Part shown: piece by piece, positions 1 through 9,283 of the stretch
Numbering within the stretch: the first letter of the stretch is position 1
How the letters are laid out: each line of letters opens with the position of its first letter
Assembly: GCF_035825295.1 (NCBI RefSeq)
Contig: NZ_JAYMGI010000002.1
Location: 3,016,001 to 3,080,000, forward strand
DNA length: 64,000 nt
From: Actinacidiphila sp. DG2A-62
GTDB taxonomy: Bacteria > Actinomycetota > Actinomycetes > Streptomycetales > Streptomycetaceae
Direction of reading: 5' to 3'
Notes under the pieces: model-generated
Told to the model about the DNA's origin: nothing
Seen by the model: only the letters and a program-made list of their open reading frames with translations
Databases searched by the model: none
Program-made: the position numbers and the translations under genes

Positions 1-2077
1 TGGACAGGGTGACCTTGGTCCGCGCCCCGGTCTCGGTGGTGATGGTGGCGATCCGTGGGCGGTAGTACGGCAGGATGTCGTCGGCGGCGCCGTCGACGCG
101 GTTGGGCGGGGACTGGTAGGTGAAGGTCGTGGGCGGCAGCGACAGCGTCGATGTGCCGTTCTCCCCGGTCCGGCGGATCGAGTCGAGGATCAGGATCTGG
201 TCGCTGCTGTCGGCGAGTTCCTGTTCGTCGAGGAACTCCTGGACCAGATCCCACCTGTCCACGGGCTTGTAGGCGGCGCCGGTGGCCGACCACGCGGACG
301 TCTCGACCCTGGTGAGCCGTTTGCGTGTGAAGAACGACGGTCCGGTCGCGTCACAGGTGGCGCCGGACGCGCAGATCGCGTCGAACGGCACATCGGGCCA
401 TCGCGCCGCGGTGTCCTTCGTCAGCGAACTGCAGTCGGTCGCCAGGCAGCGTTCGTCGTAGCCGAAGACGATTTTGTCCGAGTAGGTGCCCGAGAAGAGC
501 GTGTCGGACCGCTGGCCGTAGTGGATCTCGGTGAGGTATCCGCCCCTGGTGTAGGCGGCGGTGGCGGTCGACGCACCGTTCTGGGCGTAGTAGTTGGTCT
601 CCGGCGTGTACCAGTACGACATGGCGTTGCCGTGCAGGTCGACGACGTAGTCCAGGTTCCAGCGCCATGCCTGGGTGACGGCACGCCCGGAGAAGCCGGT
701 GCCGTGGGTGTAGCCCGGCTCGTTCGGATCGTTGCCGAAGACCGGGACGGTCCATACCGAGTTGGTGCGCTGCGTGGTGGCTCCGGGCAGCTTGTTCAGA
801 CCGAAGACGTAACGGGTTCCGTCGCCGGTCGTGATGGTCCAGTACTCCCCGGCGCCGTCGATGGTCGCGTCGCCCGCGTCCCCGTTGTCCGCGCCGGTGG
901 AGTGGACGACGGTGGAGGCGTCGTCGTCCTTCAGCCGCCACACGCCGCTGGTGTCGTCCCTGACCAGTTCCGTCGAGGCGCCGTTGAGCACCAGCGAGGC
1001 GTTGTCGAACTTCCAGCACAGGTCCTGCTTGTCCGTCGTACCGTCGTCGTCGCAGGTGGCGTAGGAGCGCTCGATGTAGGACGAGGTGAGGTCGAAGCCC
1101 TCTCCGACGACCGATCCCTGGTTGTTCGTCGACGAGGTACGCCCGTCGACGCTTCCGGAGTCGTAGGACAGCCCGAGCTTCGGTTGCGGACCCGCCGCTG
1201 CCGGGGGCGCTCCGAAGTCGTACGACCAGGTGAAGGAGCCGGAGGACGATCCGGCGGCCCACGTCGACTCCGACGACAGGGCCGTCGCGGCGTATGTGCC
1301 CGAGCCGGTGGGGGACTCGCCCGACATGTCCGCCGTCAGTGCCAGGACCACCGGGCTCGCGGCGGGCGCGGTCCCCTGCGTTCCGGCCCGGTCGGCCTTG
1401 TCGGCCGGCAGGTTGATATCGGCGGTCACCGTGCGGGAGAGCACGTCGTTGTGCGAGGGCAGCGGCGTCCGGACCCGGCAGGCAGCGAGGCGGGGGGTCG
1501 TCAGCGCGCAGGCAGGCAGCCGGACCATGCGCAGACGTCCCGCCCAGCCGCCGCCGTAGGCCGACGCGAACGCCCCGTAGCCGACGTCGACATGGCCGCT
1601 CATGCCGTTCACGGCGGTGGCGCTGAACAGCACTCCGTGCACTCCGGCGGCTTCCGCCGACGCGCTGCCGAGCGTGTCGATCCTCAACCGTCCGTCTGCG
1701 GCGGCCTGTTTCGTCGCGGCCCTGCCGGAGACGGCTACCGGCAGGCCGCCGGCGACCAATTGGTGCCGTGTGCCGTCGAGTACGCCGGTGGCCTCGCCGC
1801 GCTCCGGCCAGGCGGCTTTCTGATCGGCGACGGCCCGTTTCGCCCGCAGGGCTTTCGCCGCCTTCTGTGCCGCGACGTCCCGGGCGGCCTGGGCGCTCAA
1901 ACGAGTGGACGAGTGCACGGCGCTCACCCGTTGCCCGGGGACCGCTGGTCGCCCGACTCCTGCCACAGGCACTCCGGCGTGGGCGGCCGGAGCCAGGCCC
2001 ACGGGAACGGCCAACGCCAGGGACAGCGCAATTCCCGTCCCGACCTGGTGCAGGCGCGCTCTGGTACCGCTACCCAC
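1..2077 (-). CDS. Secreted RHS/YD-repeat family protein, N-terminal part (runs off window)
   Basis: An uninterrupted minus-strand frame runs from a GTG at 2077 to the window edge, so the C-terminus is missing. The GTG is preceded by GGAGG at a good distance; an ATG at 2090 is out of frame and closes after six codons. The first 40 residues form a signal peptide (Arg-rich start, hydrophobic core, AHA-type cleavage site). The rest aligns by eye with the RHS protein at 25458-32309: shared segments include the LPACALTTP block, SSGSFTWSY, SVDGRTSSTNN, DGTRYVFGLNKLPG, WNLDYVVDLHGNAMSYWY and PDVPFDAICAS. These are the SpvB/YD-type N-terminal shell of secreted actinobacterial RHS proteins, which encapsulate a variable C-terminal toxin. 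The upstream LamG gene ends 34 bp before it, so the two probably form an operon. The toxin tip cannot be seen here. Confidence 0.8.
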   Translation of the reverse strand, partial: MGSGTRARLHQVGTGIALSLALAVPVGLAPAAHAGVPVAGVGRPAVPGQRVSAVHSSTRLSAQAARDVAAQKAAKALRAKRAVADQKAAWPERGEATGVLDGTRHQLVAGGLPVAVSGRAATKQAAADGRLRIDTLGSASAEAAGVHGVLFSATAVNGMSGHVDVGYGAFASAYGGGWAGRLRMVRLPACALTTPRLAACRVRTPLPSHNDVLSRTVTADINLPADKADRAGTQGTAPAASPVVLALTADMSGESPTGSGTYAATALSSESTWAAGSSSGSFTWSYDFGAPPAAAGPQPKLGLSYDSGSVDGRTSSTNNQGSVVGEGFDLTSSYIERSYATCDDDGTTDKQDLCWKFDNASLVLNGASTELVRDDTSGVWRLKDDDASTVVHSTGADNGDAGDATIDGAGEYWTITTGDGTRYVFGLNKLPGATTQRTNSVWTVPVFGNDPNEPGYTHGTGFSGRAVTQAWRWNLDYVVDLHGNAMSYWYTPETNYYAQNGASTATAAYTRGGYLTEIHYGQRSDTLFSGTYSDKIVFGYDERCLATDCSSLTKDTAARWPDVPFDAICASGATCDATGPSFFTRKRLTRVETSAWSATGAAYKPVDRWDLVQEFLDEQELADSSDQILILDSIRRTGENGTSTLSLPPTTFTYQSPPNRVDGAADDILPYYRPRIATITTETGARTKVTLS

Positions 2078-2111
2078 CTGTTTCCTCCATGCGAGGGTGA
2101 GGCGCGACGAG

Positions 2112-5100
2112 CTACGCGCCGACGATGTCTTCGATCTGGTCCCGGTCGGCGGCGGCGCCGACCCAGAAGCGCAGATCCGTGATGCGTCCGGGCAGGTAAT
2201 GGTCGGAGGATCCGTTGAAGCCGTTGCCGACCGACAGATCGCCCGAGCCCAGGACGACGCTGAACGTCTTCTCCACGTCGTCGGGGTCGAGGCCGACGTA
2301 CAGGCGCACCGTGCCGGATCGGGCGTTGTAGACGCCCGCGAGCGAGACAGGAGTGTCGACCGCCGCCGAGGCGTCCGAGGTCACGCCGTCGAAGGTGCCG
2401 TCGGCGAGGAGACGGCCGAAATGCCAGAACCCGACGGGCACGGTGCTGTCGGTCTCCGGATCGTCCTCGAATCCGGTCAGCTGGTACCACAGGCCCCAGG
2501 CCGACCCGTCCGCGCTGCGCTGCCCCACCGCTTGGGCGGTGTAGCCCACGGGCTTGGTGAGCAGGACGTCGGGGTCGAGCGAGACCTGCGTGCTGACGGT
2601 GAACGACCCGGTCTCGTCGATCACCGGACCTGGGGCCGAGGCGGAGCCGTCGGCTCCGTCGAGAACGATCGCGGCACCGTCGAGGCGGGCGCCGCCGGCG
2701 AGGGTCAGCACCTTCCCGTATCCCGTGGTGGTGTCCGCCAGGGTGGACGCGCCGGGAGTCGCGCCGTCGGGGTTCCAGTCGACGACGTTCTCCAGCGCGG
2801 GCAGGCCGTCGTTCTCCCTGAGAAGCTGCGTCTCGATCGCCGCTTCTTCGGAGGTCAGGGCCCGCTGCCACAGCGTGACCTCGTCGATGCGGCCGTGCCA
2901 GTAGGCCGAGTAGGTGCCCGGTGTGCCCGCGGTGAGGCGGGCCCGTCCGATCTGCAAGGCGCTGTCAGGTGTTTGCGCGGCGGCCGCGGCCGGCAGGGTC
3001 GCGGGCGGCTGCGCCTTGCCGTTGACGTACAGGGTGATCGTTCGCGTTGCCGCGTCGTAGGTGACGGCGAGGTGCGTCCAGGCTCTGAGCGTCACCGGTT
3101 GCGTGCCGTTCACTCCCGCCTGCTGCTGCGTCCCGCCGGAGTTCCACGTCCACAGGAACACCCAGTTGTGCAGGCTCGGCGAATACCGGAGGTTGAACCC
3201 GGACACGTCGCTGCCGATCTGCGAGACGACCGTCTGGAACTGCGTGTCATTGGTGAGGTAGGCCCATGCCGAGACGGTGAAGGACGACGAGGGGTTGATC
3301 ACGGGGCCGCCGGTGTCGGCGTACCCCGCCTGTTGCGAGGGGTCGGCGGAGTCGTTCAGCCACAGGGAACGGTCGTCGTTCCCGCGCCGTCCCATGACCG
3401 ACCAGCCGGCTCCGCCGTGTGCAGGGTGGCTCGGCGTCCGCTGTCGCCGGGACTCAGCGAGTCCGCGGCGGTCGTCGACGTCAGTGCGTCGTCGAAGTGC
3501 CAGTCGCGGACGGGGCCGGCGCCCATGGCCACGTTGAACTGGGTCGTTGCGGTGTAGCCCCAGCGTCCGCCCGCGACGCCGTCCTGAGCCCGGACCTGGA
3601 GCTGGACCGTGCCTGACAGCGGCGGGACCAGCGTGACGGTCGCGCTGGAGCCGGAGATCGGGGCCCGCCACTGGGCATCGGTGGACAGCTTGTACTGCAG
3701 GTGCGTCACGTTCACATCGGCTGCGGCGTGGGTGAAGGTGACCGAACCCGGAACGCCGGGGCCGCCCTGAGCGGGACAGGAGTTCGGCAGACACTCGGAG
3801 TACGGGCCGTCGAAGGTGATCACAGGCTCCTTGGGAGCCGTCTTGTCCACCGTGAAGTAGCACCAGCCGGCGGTCGTCACCGTGCTGGGCGAGTCGATGT
3901 GCGTGGTGCCGTTGTCGGCATAGGACCAGGTGAACGCGGCGAACCGGTAGAGGACGCCCTCCGAGAGCACGGCCGGGGACAGGTCCGCCACGGCCTGGTT
4001 CTCGATGGCGAACCCGTCATCGGGTTCGGGGCGCACGAAGTCCTCGACCGCGCTCCACGCGCCACCGGTGGACTGCTGCAACAGAAGCTCGGCGCGCAGG
4101 CTGGCGTGGTTGTCGACGGTGGTGCTCCCGGACGCGACCCGAACGGTCGCGCCCAGCAGCGGCTGGGGGTTGCCGATGACGTCCGGGTCGGACGCGTTCG
4201 TCTCGCAGCGCACACTGGTGCCGTTCTTCACCCCGGCGAGAGTCGGCTGGGTCGGGACGGGGATGTAGGTGACGCTGAGCGTGGCATCGTTCTTGAACCG
4301 CTTCCACGCGGACGCGTCGCCCTCGTCGTGCGCCCTCAGCTCCAGCGTCAGCTTGGCGAACTTGCCCGCTGCGAAGTCCTGGAGCGTCGGTGTGAGGTTC
4401 TCGTCCGGCTCGGCGGGGTTGTCGGTGAACTCGATGGGCGCCGCAGGAGAGTCCGGATCACACGAAGATCCACGGCCGGCCGAGAACAGCCGATCTCCCA
4501 TCCAGTCCAATTCCTTGGGCCGACTCGACCAGGTCGTGGAGGAGGTGAAGTTGTCGGTGCGCACCAGATCGCTCGTACGGTCCTGGCACTGGAACGCCCA
4601 CGGCGAAGTGATCCGAAAGGTCGCCGACAGCACGTGTTTGCCCTTCAGCGCTGCCGGGGTGAACTGGAAGTACAGCCGCTGTACGTACCCCGGGCCGCAG
4701 TAGTAGCCGTTCCAGCTTCCGCACAGCCCGTCGCCCTTGCCCTGCTGGCCGCCCGCCTGGTCGGTGTTGTCCCAGCCGTAGTCGGCGACCCCGTCGTTGC
4801 GCAGCAGTGTCCGCTCGGCGGAGGAGGGGTTCACGGCGATGGGGTCGGGATCGATGTACAGCGGGTAGGCGTCCGGATCCGTCTGGGCGAGCATGCCCGG
4901 GTCCGGCTCGATGGCCAGGCTCGTGCCGTCCACGTCGATGGGCACGGTGACGGCCGTCCCGCCCGGAGTCGGGCCGTCCTCGGTGCTCGCGCGGGAAGCG
5001 CCGGCTCCTTCTGTGGTGCTCGGCCTCGTCTGCGGTGCCGCGCCGGTGGACGCCGAGTCCCACATCCGGGCAGGAGGAGCGACGAACACCTTGCGTCCGT

Positions 5101-5812
5101 CGTCGTCGACCGCGGCCATCCCGCCGCCGGCGGTCGTCGCCATGTGCACGCCGGCAGTCGCCAGCCCGAACTCGATACGGCTCAGATTCGGGTCGGCAGC
5201 GGCAGCGGGGGTCTTGACGACCAGTAGCTCGCGGAAGCCGTCCACCGTCGCCCGCAGCCGGAGGTCCACGCCGGGCAGCACGTCCGCATACACGGCGGTG
5301 TCGCCCTCGGTCGTCGGAGTCGGCAGGGCGCCGGGCCACGTCAGCGACATCGACCGGTCGGCACTACCGATCGTCACCAGAGGCGCGCTGCTCCCGCCAC
5401 CCGAGAACACCAGGTCCGCCATGGTCGCCGTGGGCGTCACGGTGCCGTCGGTTCGGCGGTGCAGCGTACTGTCCGGTGTCACCCAGCTTCCGGTGGCGTC
5501 CCTGACCCGGACCGGGACCGCCGAGTCGTCCAGCGTGTAGGTCATGCCGTCCGGATTCGCGTACGTCGTGGTGTACTCGGTGCGCGCTCCCACGACCTCC
5601 ACCGCCTCGCCCGACGCCGCGGCGCGCTGGGAAGGCGTCTGGGTCGCTGCCGTCGCCCGTGCGGGCGGCGTGCCCTGGTCCGCGTAGGCAGTCGACGGGC
5701 CCGCGACGGCGGCGACGGCGGCCAGCAGTGCGGAAAGCGTGAATCGGAAAACGTGCAGCCAGCGCTTTTCGCGCACGCCGAACAGAGCCGCCTTGCGTAC
5801 CAAAATCCCCAC
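2112..5812 (-). pseudogene. Secreted LamG-domain surface protein, split by an apparent frameshift
   Basis: Two overlapping minus-strand frames make one protein of about 1,230 residues. The first, from a GTG at 5812, opens with a signal peptide (FRFTLSALLAAVAAVAG, then AYA/DQ). It continues through the VPVRVRD...LPGVDLRLRAT...LLVVKT module that also opens the protein at 32881, then a DNRLRE-like beta domain (LYFQFTPAALKGKHVLSATF) and Ig-like segments. It stops at 3356. The second frame takes over around 3380-3420 with two LamG/concanavalin-like domains (SSSFTVSAWAYL, AWTHLAVTYDAATRTITLYV, then a second SFTVSTQVSL copy) and ends at 2112. The change equals loss of one base. The family is usually secreted and precedes RHS genes in Streptomyces, as here. 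Whether the break is real or a sequencing indel cannot be told from this sequence alone. Confidence 0.75.
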
Positions 5813-5964
5813 CCCACTGGCACGTCACACGTTCGAGGCGAAATCACATCAGTGTTCGCTGTGCTCGGTCAATGAGTTCTTTCGCCGATGGCGTGGCCGG
5901 AGAATGAACATCTCGGAAACGCCGAATGCCGCGGCCGCCGCGGTTCACGGGGCGTCGGTGCAGC

Positions 5965-6516
5965 CTAGGAGCTGATCGCGTCCAGGACGCGAGTGAGGCC
6001 GAAGTCCCAGGCGTCGTCGACGTCGCCGCCGAGGCGGAACGCTCCCGCGAGCTCCATGCCGATGAAGCCGTTCGCCCAGGCGACGAGGGTGCGCGCGGCC
6101 GGGAGCGCGGACCGGGGGCCGGACAGTTCGGTGACCAGGCGCATCAGCGTGGCCGCGGACCGCTGGGCGCGCAGGGCCGCGCCCTCGGGTGCCGCCGGTC
6201 CGTTGAGGAGGGCGTAGGTGACCGGGTTGGCGTGCGCGAAGGCGCGGTAGGCGTTCATCGCGGCCCGCAGGTCGGCCGCGGGGTGGCCGGAGCCGACCAC
6301 CCCGTCGATCGCCGCGGTCAGTTCGTCGGTGACGTCCTCCAGGATCAGCCGCAGCAGGTCGGAGCGGCCGCGTACCCGCTTGTACAGCGACGGCGTGCGC
6401 ACCCCGACCGCGTCGGCGACGTCGCGCATGGTCAGCGCCTCCGTCCCGCGCTCTTCGAGCAGGCGGCGGCCGGCCGCGACGACGGCGGCGTTCGAGGTCT
6501 GGGCGTGGGCGGGCAT
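5965..6516 (-). CDS. TetR-family transcriptional repressor
   Basis: The 183-residue protein has the TetR fold: an N-terminal helix-turn-helix around residues 25-47 (LTMRDVADAVGVRTPSLYKR) followed by an all-helical ligand domain containing YALLNGPAAPEGAA and a late WANGFIGMELAGAFRLGG segment typical of the WHG/TetR_C group. The ATG at 6516 has an AGGAGG seven bases upstream. It is divergent from the metallo-hydrolase gene at 6707. Two copies of a 21-bp near-palindrome lie between them (6602-6646), which is the expected arrangement for self-repression and control of the neighbour. The inducing ligand is unknown. Sequence and base composition are normal for the chromosome. Confidence 0.9.
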   Translation of the reverse strand: MPAHAQTSNAAVVAAGRRLLEERGTEALTMRDVADAVGVRTPSLYKRVRGRSDLLRLILEDVTDELTAAIDGVVGSGHPAADLRAAMNAYRAFAHANPVTYALLNGPAAPEGAALRAQRSAATLMRLVTELSGPRSALPAARTLVAWANGFIGMELAGAFRLGGDVDDAWDFGLTRVLDAISS

Positions 6517-6601
6517 CCGGCGCCTCCTGGTTCGTCACCGACCGCCCCGGGGCGATCGGTTCGCGTGGCCTCACGTGGATCCACGTGGGGCGGACGACTT
6601 C

Positions 6602-6646
6602 AAGGCTAATCAGTGTAGCCATCCGAAGGCTAATCGATGTAGCCTT
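6602..6646. promoter_or_regulatory. Tandem TetR operator between tetR and the metallo-hydrolase
   Basis: Two near-identical 21-bp palindromes start 24 bp apart: AAGGCTAATCAGTGTAGCCAT at 6602-6622 and AAGGCTAATCGATGTAGCCTT at 6626-6646. Each has GGCTA/TAGCC arms around a 7-bp centre. The pair sits between the divergent TetR gene and the hydrolase gene, about 60 bp before the hydrolase start. Size, symmetry and location fit binding of two TetR dimers; this is inference from the sequence. Confidence 0.8.
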
Positions 6647-6706
6647 GAACTCGCCGGCCCCGCAGGGCAGGCAGCTCCCCACCCACGCCCGCCCAGGAGG
6701 CACCCC

Positions 6707-7426
6707 GTGAAGATCGCCGAGAACCTGCACCGCATCGGCTCCGACATCGTCAACAGCTACCTGGTCGTCGACGCCGACGGCGTGACGGTCATCGACGCGG
6801 GCCTGCCCCGCTACTGGCGGCTGCTGGAGGCCGAACTGGCCGGCATCGGGCGGAGCCTGGACGACGTCCGCGCGCTGATCCTCACCCACGGGGACACCGA
6901 CCACATCGGGTTTGCCGCCCGGCTGTCCCGGGAGAAGGGCATACCGGCCTACCTGCACCCGGCCGACGACGCGCGGGCCCGCCTGGAGGTGAAGAAGCCC
7001 AGCAGCGGCTGGGGTCCGGTGAAGGCAGGCCCGATCGCCGGCTTCCTGTGGTACTCGGCCCGCGAGGGCGGGCTGCGCATCAAGCCGGCCGGCGAGCTGC
7101 GCCCGGTCGAGGACGGGCAGGTGCTCGACGTGCCCGGCAGGCCGCGGATCATCCACGTGCCCGGCCACACGCCCGGCAGCGTGGCGGTGCACGTCCCGGC
7201 GGTCGACGCGCTCTTCCTCGGCGACGCGATGACCACGCGCAACGTCCTGACGGGCGCGACCGGCCCCAAGCCCGCGCCCTTCACCCTGGAGCCCGGGCAG
7301 GCGCTGGCCTCCCTCGACCGCCTGGACGACGCGGACGCGACGTGGGTCCTACCCGGCCACGGCCCCGCGTGGGACGGCGGCGCCCCCGAGGCGCTGCGCC
7401 TCATCCGCGAGGCCGCCGCCGAATGA
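6707..7426 (+). CDS. Metallo-beta-lactamase-fold hydrolase
   Basis: A 239-residue protein of the glyoxalase II/quinolone-response MBL group. The zinc-binding motif is LTHGDTDHIG near residue 60, an HxDxDH variant of HxHxDH. Further metal ligands appear in VPGHTPGS (about 150), FLGDAM (about 170) and LPGHGP (about 220). The GTG at 6707 is chosen because AGGAGG lies eight bases upstream and the protein then begins with the family's usual MKIAENLHRI...NSYLVVDADGVTVIDAG; the longer open frame upstream crosses the operator and is rejected. There is no signal peptide, so it should be cytoplasmic. It is probably controlled by the divergent TetR through the operator at 6602-6646. Substrate unknown. 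Confidence 0.9.
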   Translation: MKIAENLHRIGSDIVNSYLVVDADGVTVIDAGLPRYWRLLEAELAGIGRSLDDVRALILTHGDTDHIGFAARLSREKGIPAYLHPADDARARLEVKKPSSGWGPVKAGPIAGFLWYSAREGGLRIKPAGELRPVEDGQVLDVPGRPRIIHVPGHTPGSVAVHVPAVDALFLGDAMTTRNVLTGATGPKPAPFTLEPGQALASLDRLDDADATWVLPGHGPAWDGGAPEALRLIREAAAE

Positions 7427-7484
7427 CCGCGGCACCCACAACACCCGCGGCGCCGTACGCGTCCTCGCCGCCCGCGCCCGCACA

Positions 7485-7549
7485 CCACAACGCCGAACGG
7501 CGCCCCCCGGGAACCAGGAGGCGCCGTCCGGCGCATGGGATGAGTGGAG
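7485..7549. repeat. Left 65-bp direct repeat (putative attL)
   Basis: Base-for-base identical with 20133-20197. It contains a copy of the ssrA terminator hairpin (arms 7491-7504 and 7520-7533) and the last five bases of tmRNA, but no other part of ssrA. Identity stops abruptly on both sides, as expected for an attachment-site core duplication. Confidence 0.8.
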
Positions 7550-7576
7550 GTCCTGACCACTTAGACATCGTTTCTT

Positions 7577-8098
7577 ATGGTCGGCCCCACCCCCTTCCAG
7601 GCGGGGATACTGCTTTCAGTGCTGTTGACATGGATCGCTGAGGTGGCCGAAGAGCCGCTTGCATTGGAGCCGGGTAACCGGCGGGTGGAGTGGGAGACGA
7701 ACACCTGGTCGCTGGGTGCAGGTGACGAGGACGGGCGGCCGTTGTCCGCTGCCGAGGTGGTCGCTGCCTTCGAACAGACTGCTGCCGGCATCCGGGAACG
7801 CATTCGCGAGCTGGGCTTCTCCGGAGTGGCGACGTTCTATGTGTGGCACGACGGGCAGGCCGGGCAGCTCCGGTGCTCGACCGGCTCCGTTCCTCCGGAG
7901 GAGTTGCCGTTCGACGGCACCTACAGGGTTGCCGACCAACTTGGTCCGATCGTGGAGGGTTTCCTGGCCGACAACATGCCAGGGGTCGTCGCCTGGCCGG
8001 AGCTGGACGAGGCGGACGGCCACTTGGAGCAGGTCATGACGGAGCCTGAGATCGCGCCCTTGCGTGTCTGCACCAGCAGCGTTGGAACCTCACACTGA
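7577..8098 (+). CDS. IS passenger gene, hypothetical acidic protein
   Basis: I do not recognise the family. The open frame is 173 codons, but the first ATG (7577) lies in the terminal inverted repeat, so translation may begin later: GTG 7619, TTG 7625 (giving MTWIAEVAEEP) or GTG 7643. The remaining 140-150 residues look like a compact soluble domain, with NRRVEWETNTWSLGAGDEDG, a helix AAEVVAAFEQTAAGIRERIRE, then strands GVATFYVWHDGQAGQLRCST and VAWPELDEADGHLEQ. No signal peptide or membrane segment is seen. Codon use is that of a normal high-G+C gene. It lies wholly between the IS terminal repeats and runs convergent to the transposase. Function unknown; it may be a captured gene of the original host locus. 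Confidence 0.65.
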   Translation: MVGPTPFQAGILLSVLLTWIAEVAEEPLALEPGNRRVEWETNTWSLGAGDEDGRPLSAAEVVAAFEQTAAGIRERIRELGFSGVATFYVWHDGQAGQLRCSTGSVPPEELPFDGTYRVADQLGPIVEGFLADNMPGVVAWPELDEADGHLEQVMTEPEIAPLRVCTSSVGTSH

Positions 8099-8922
8099 AT
8101 GCCCTTGCGCATCTAGGCGGGCGAGTCGGCGGTGGCCGATGAGGATTGCGGCTATGCCGACGAAGGCGAGGAAGTGCTCGGCCTTGCGTTCGTAGCGGCG
8201 GTGGAGCCGTCGGCAGCCGGCCAGCCAGGAGACGGTTCTCTCCACGACCCAGCGGTGTCGGCCCAGCCGTTGTGAGGACTCGATGCCTTTGCGGGCGATG
8301 CGGGGGCGGATGCCGCGCTCGCGGAGCCATCGGCGCAGGTGGTCGTAGTCGTAGCCCTTGTCGGCGTGCAGTTTCGCCGGCTTCCGTCGCCGGGGCCCGC
8401 AGCGGGAGCGGATGGGCGTGATGCCTCGCACGAGCGGCTCCAGGCCCTGGCTGTCGTGCATGTTCGCGCCGGAAATCCCCAGGGACAGGGGCAGCCCGTT
8501 CCGGTCGGTGATCAGGTGGATCTTCGATCCGAGTTTGCCGCGGTCGGTCGGATTCGGTCCCGTCAAAGGCCCCCTTTTGTCGCCCGCAGACTGACCGAGT
8601 CGATAGCGCACCGCGACCAGTCCAACTCGCCCCGCGCCCCGAGCTCGTCGAGGATCACGCGATACAACCGCGCCCAGACCCGCTCCCGGCTCCACTGGGC
8701 GAACCGCCGGTAGACCGTCTGCCAGGCCGGCCCGAACACCGGCGGCAACTGCCGCCACGTGCAGCCCGACGTCGCCACGAAGATGATCGCAGCCAGAGCC
8801 TCGCGGTCACCAGCCCGGCGTCGGCCGCCGCCCTGCGGACGTATCACCTCAGTCGGTGGCACCACCCGCCGGAACAACACCCACAACTCGTCCGGCACCA
8901 ACCGCTCAACCAGATCCGTCAT
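8090..8922 (-). CDS. IS5-family transposase made by -1 frameshifting
   Basis: Two overlapping frames form one DDE transposase of about 275 residues. The first half, starting at the ATG at 8922 (MTDLVERLVPDELW), carries the DUF4096-like N-terminal domain (GCTWRQLPPVFGPAWQTVYRRF) and the first catalytic Asp (CAIDSVSLRA). The second frame supplies KLGSKIHLITDRNGLPLSLGISGANMHDS, the second Asp (LHADKGYDYD) and the Glu-containing YREK-like helix (RHRWVVERTVSWLAGCRRL). The switch lies near 8565-8580 at an AAAAGGGGG run, a slippery site, and is in the -1 direction, as in many IS5/IS427 elements. The copy therefore looks potentially active. It ends convergent with the passenger gene. Confidence 0.85.
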
Positions 8923-8963
8923 GCACGGAACAACGAACGATCGCGCCATAAGAAACGAAGTCT

Positions 8964-9074
8964 TACTCGAACCTGTCCGACCAGGTCAGAGAGTTGCGCG
9001 CGGCGCTGACGCGGTTGTCGGGGTCGGAGGCGCCAGCGGACGAGTCGGAGCTTGGTGATCAGCCCTACCGCTGA
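8964..9074 (+). pseudogene. 3' remnant of an unknown coding sequence beside the IS
   Basis: Directly after the IS right end, an open frame of 36 codons with typical Streptomyces codon use reads NLSDQVRELRAALTRLSG and ends in a TGA at 9072. It has no start of its own and looks like the coiled-coil C-terminal tail of a gene whose 5' part is missing. Only 11 bp separate the IS from the left 65-bp repeat, so the rest was probably deleted with the left end of the element. The family cannot be identified. Confidence 0.4.
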
Positions 9075-9219
9075 CAAAGCGCCGACCATGGCCGACCGCA
9101 GCAACCAGCTTTGAAGGGCCGCGCGGCTTCACATGCGTACGCATCCGCTCGCGGAGCCGTTGTCTATGAAGCCCTAGTGACCTCACCAGCGATCAACCGA
9201 TCTGGCGAAGTCGTTCTCT

Positions 9220-9247
9220 TGACCGGTAGCTTTTGAGCCACCGGTCA
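9220..9247. promoter_or_regulatory. 28-bp inverted repeat upstream of the NLR pair
   Basis: Perfect 8-bp arms TGACCGGT (9220-9227) and ACCGGTCA (9240-9247) enclose a 12-bp centre with further partial symmetry. It ends 36 bp before the first gene of the NLR operon and overlaps a TTGACC hexamer at 9219-9224 that could serve as a -35. It is probably an operator rather than a terminator, because no T-run follows. The binding protein is unknown. Confidence 0.5.
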
Positions 9248-9283
9248 CGGCGGTGATGCCGACTGAGAGGTTGGGGGGCCTTG

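Larger units (their letters stand above)
7561..8965. mobile_element. IS5-type insertion sequence with passenger gene
   Basis: Terminal inverted repeats of 17 bp lie at 7564-7580 (GACATCGTTTCTTATGG) and 8946-8962, which reads GACTTCGTTTCTTATGG on the other strand: 16 of 17 match. A direct TTA flanks both ends (7561-7563 and 8963-8965), consistent with a 3-bp target duplication. Homology between the ends stops exactly there. The 1,399-bp unit holds a two-frame transposase on the minus strand and a convergent plus-strand gene (7577-8098) whose end overlaps the transposase end by nine bases. So the second gene sits inside the transposable unit. Confidence 0.75.

Noticed and set aside
521..2182. 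A long plus-strand frame over the first RHS gene
   Set aside because: The minus strand encodes a signal peptide and RHS-family sequence; the plus frame has no recognisable content.
6329..6706. A longer N-terminus for the metallo-hydrolase
   Set aside because: The extension runs through the TetR gene's 5' end and the operator; GTG 6707 has a strong ribosome site and gives the family start.
7485..7549. A second tmRNA or tRNA fragment at the left repeat
   Set aside because: Only five terminal bases of tmRNA are duplicated; the rest is the downstream terminator, so no RNA gene exists there.
8565..8580. Treating the split IS transposase as a pseudogene
   Set aside because: The two frames overlap at an AAAAGGGGG slip site in the -1 direction, the normal expression mode in this IS family.
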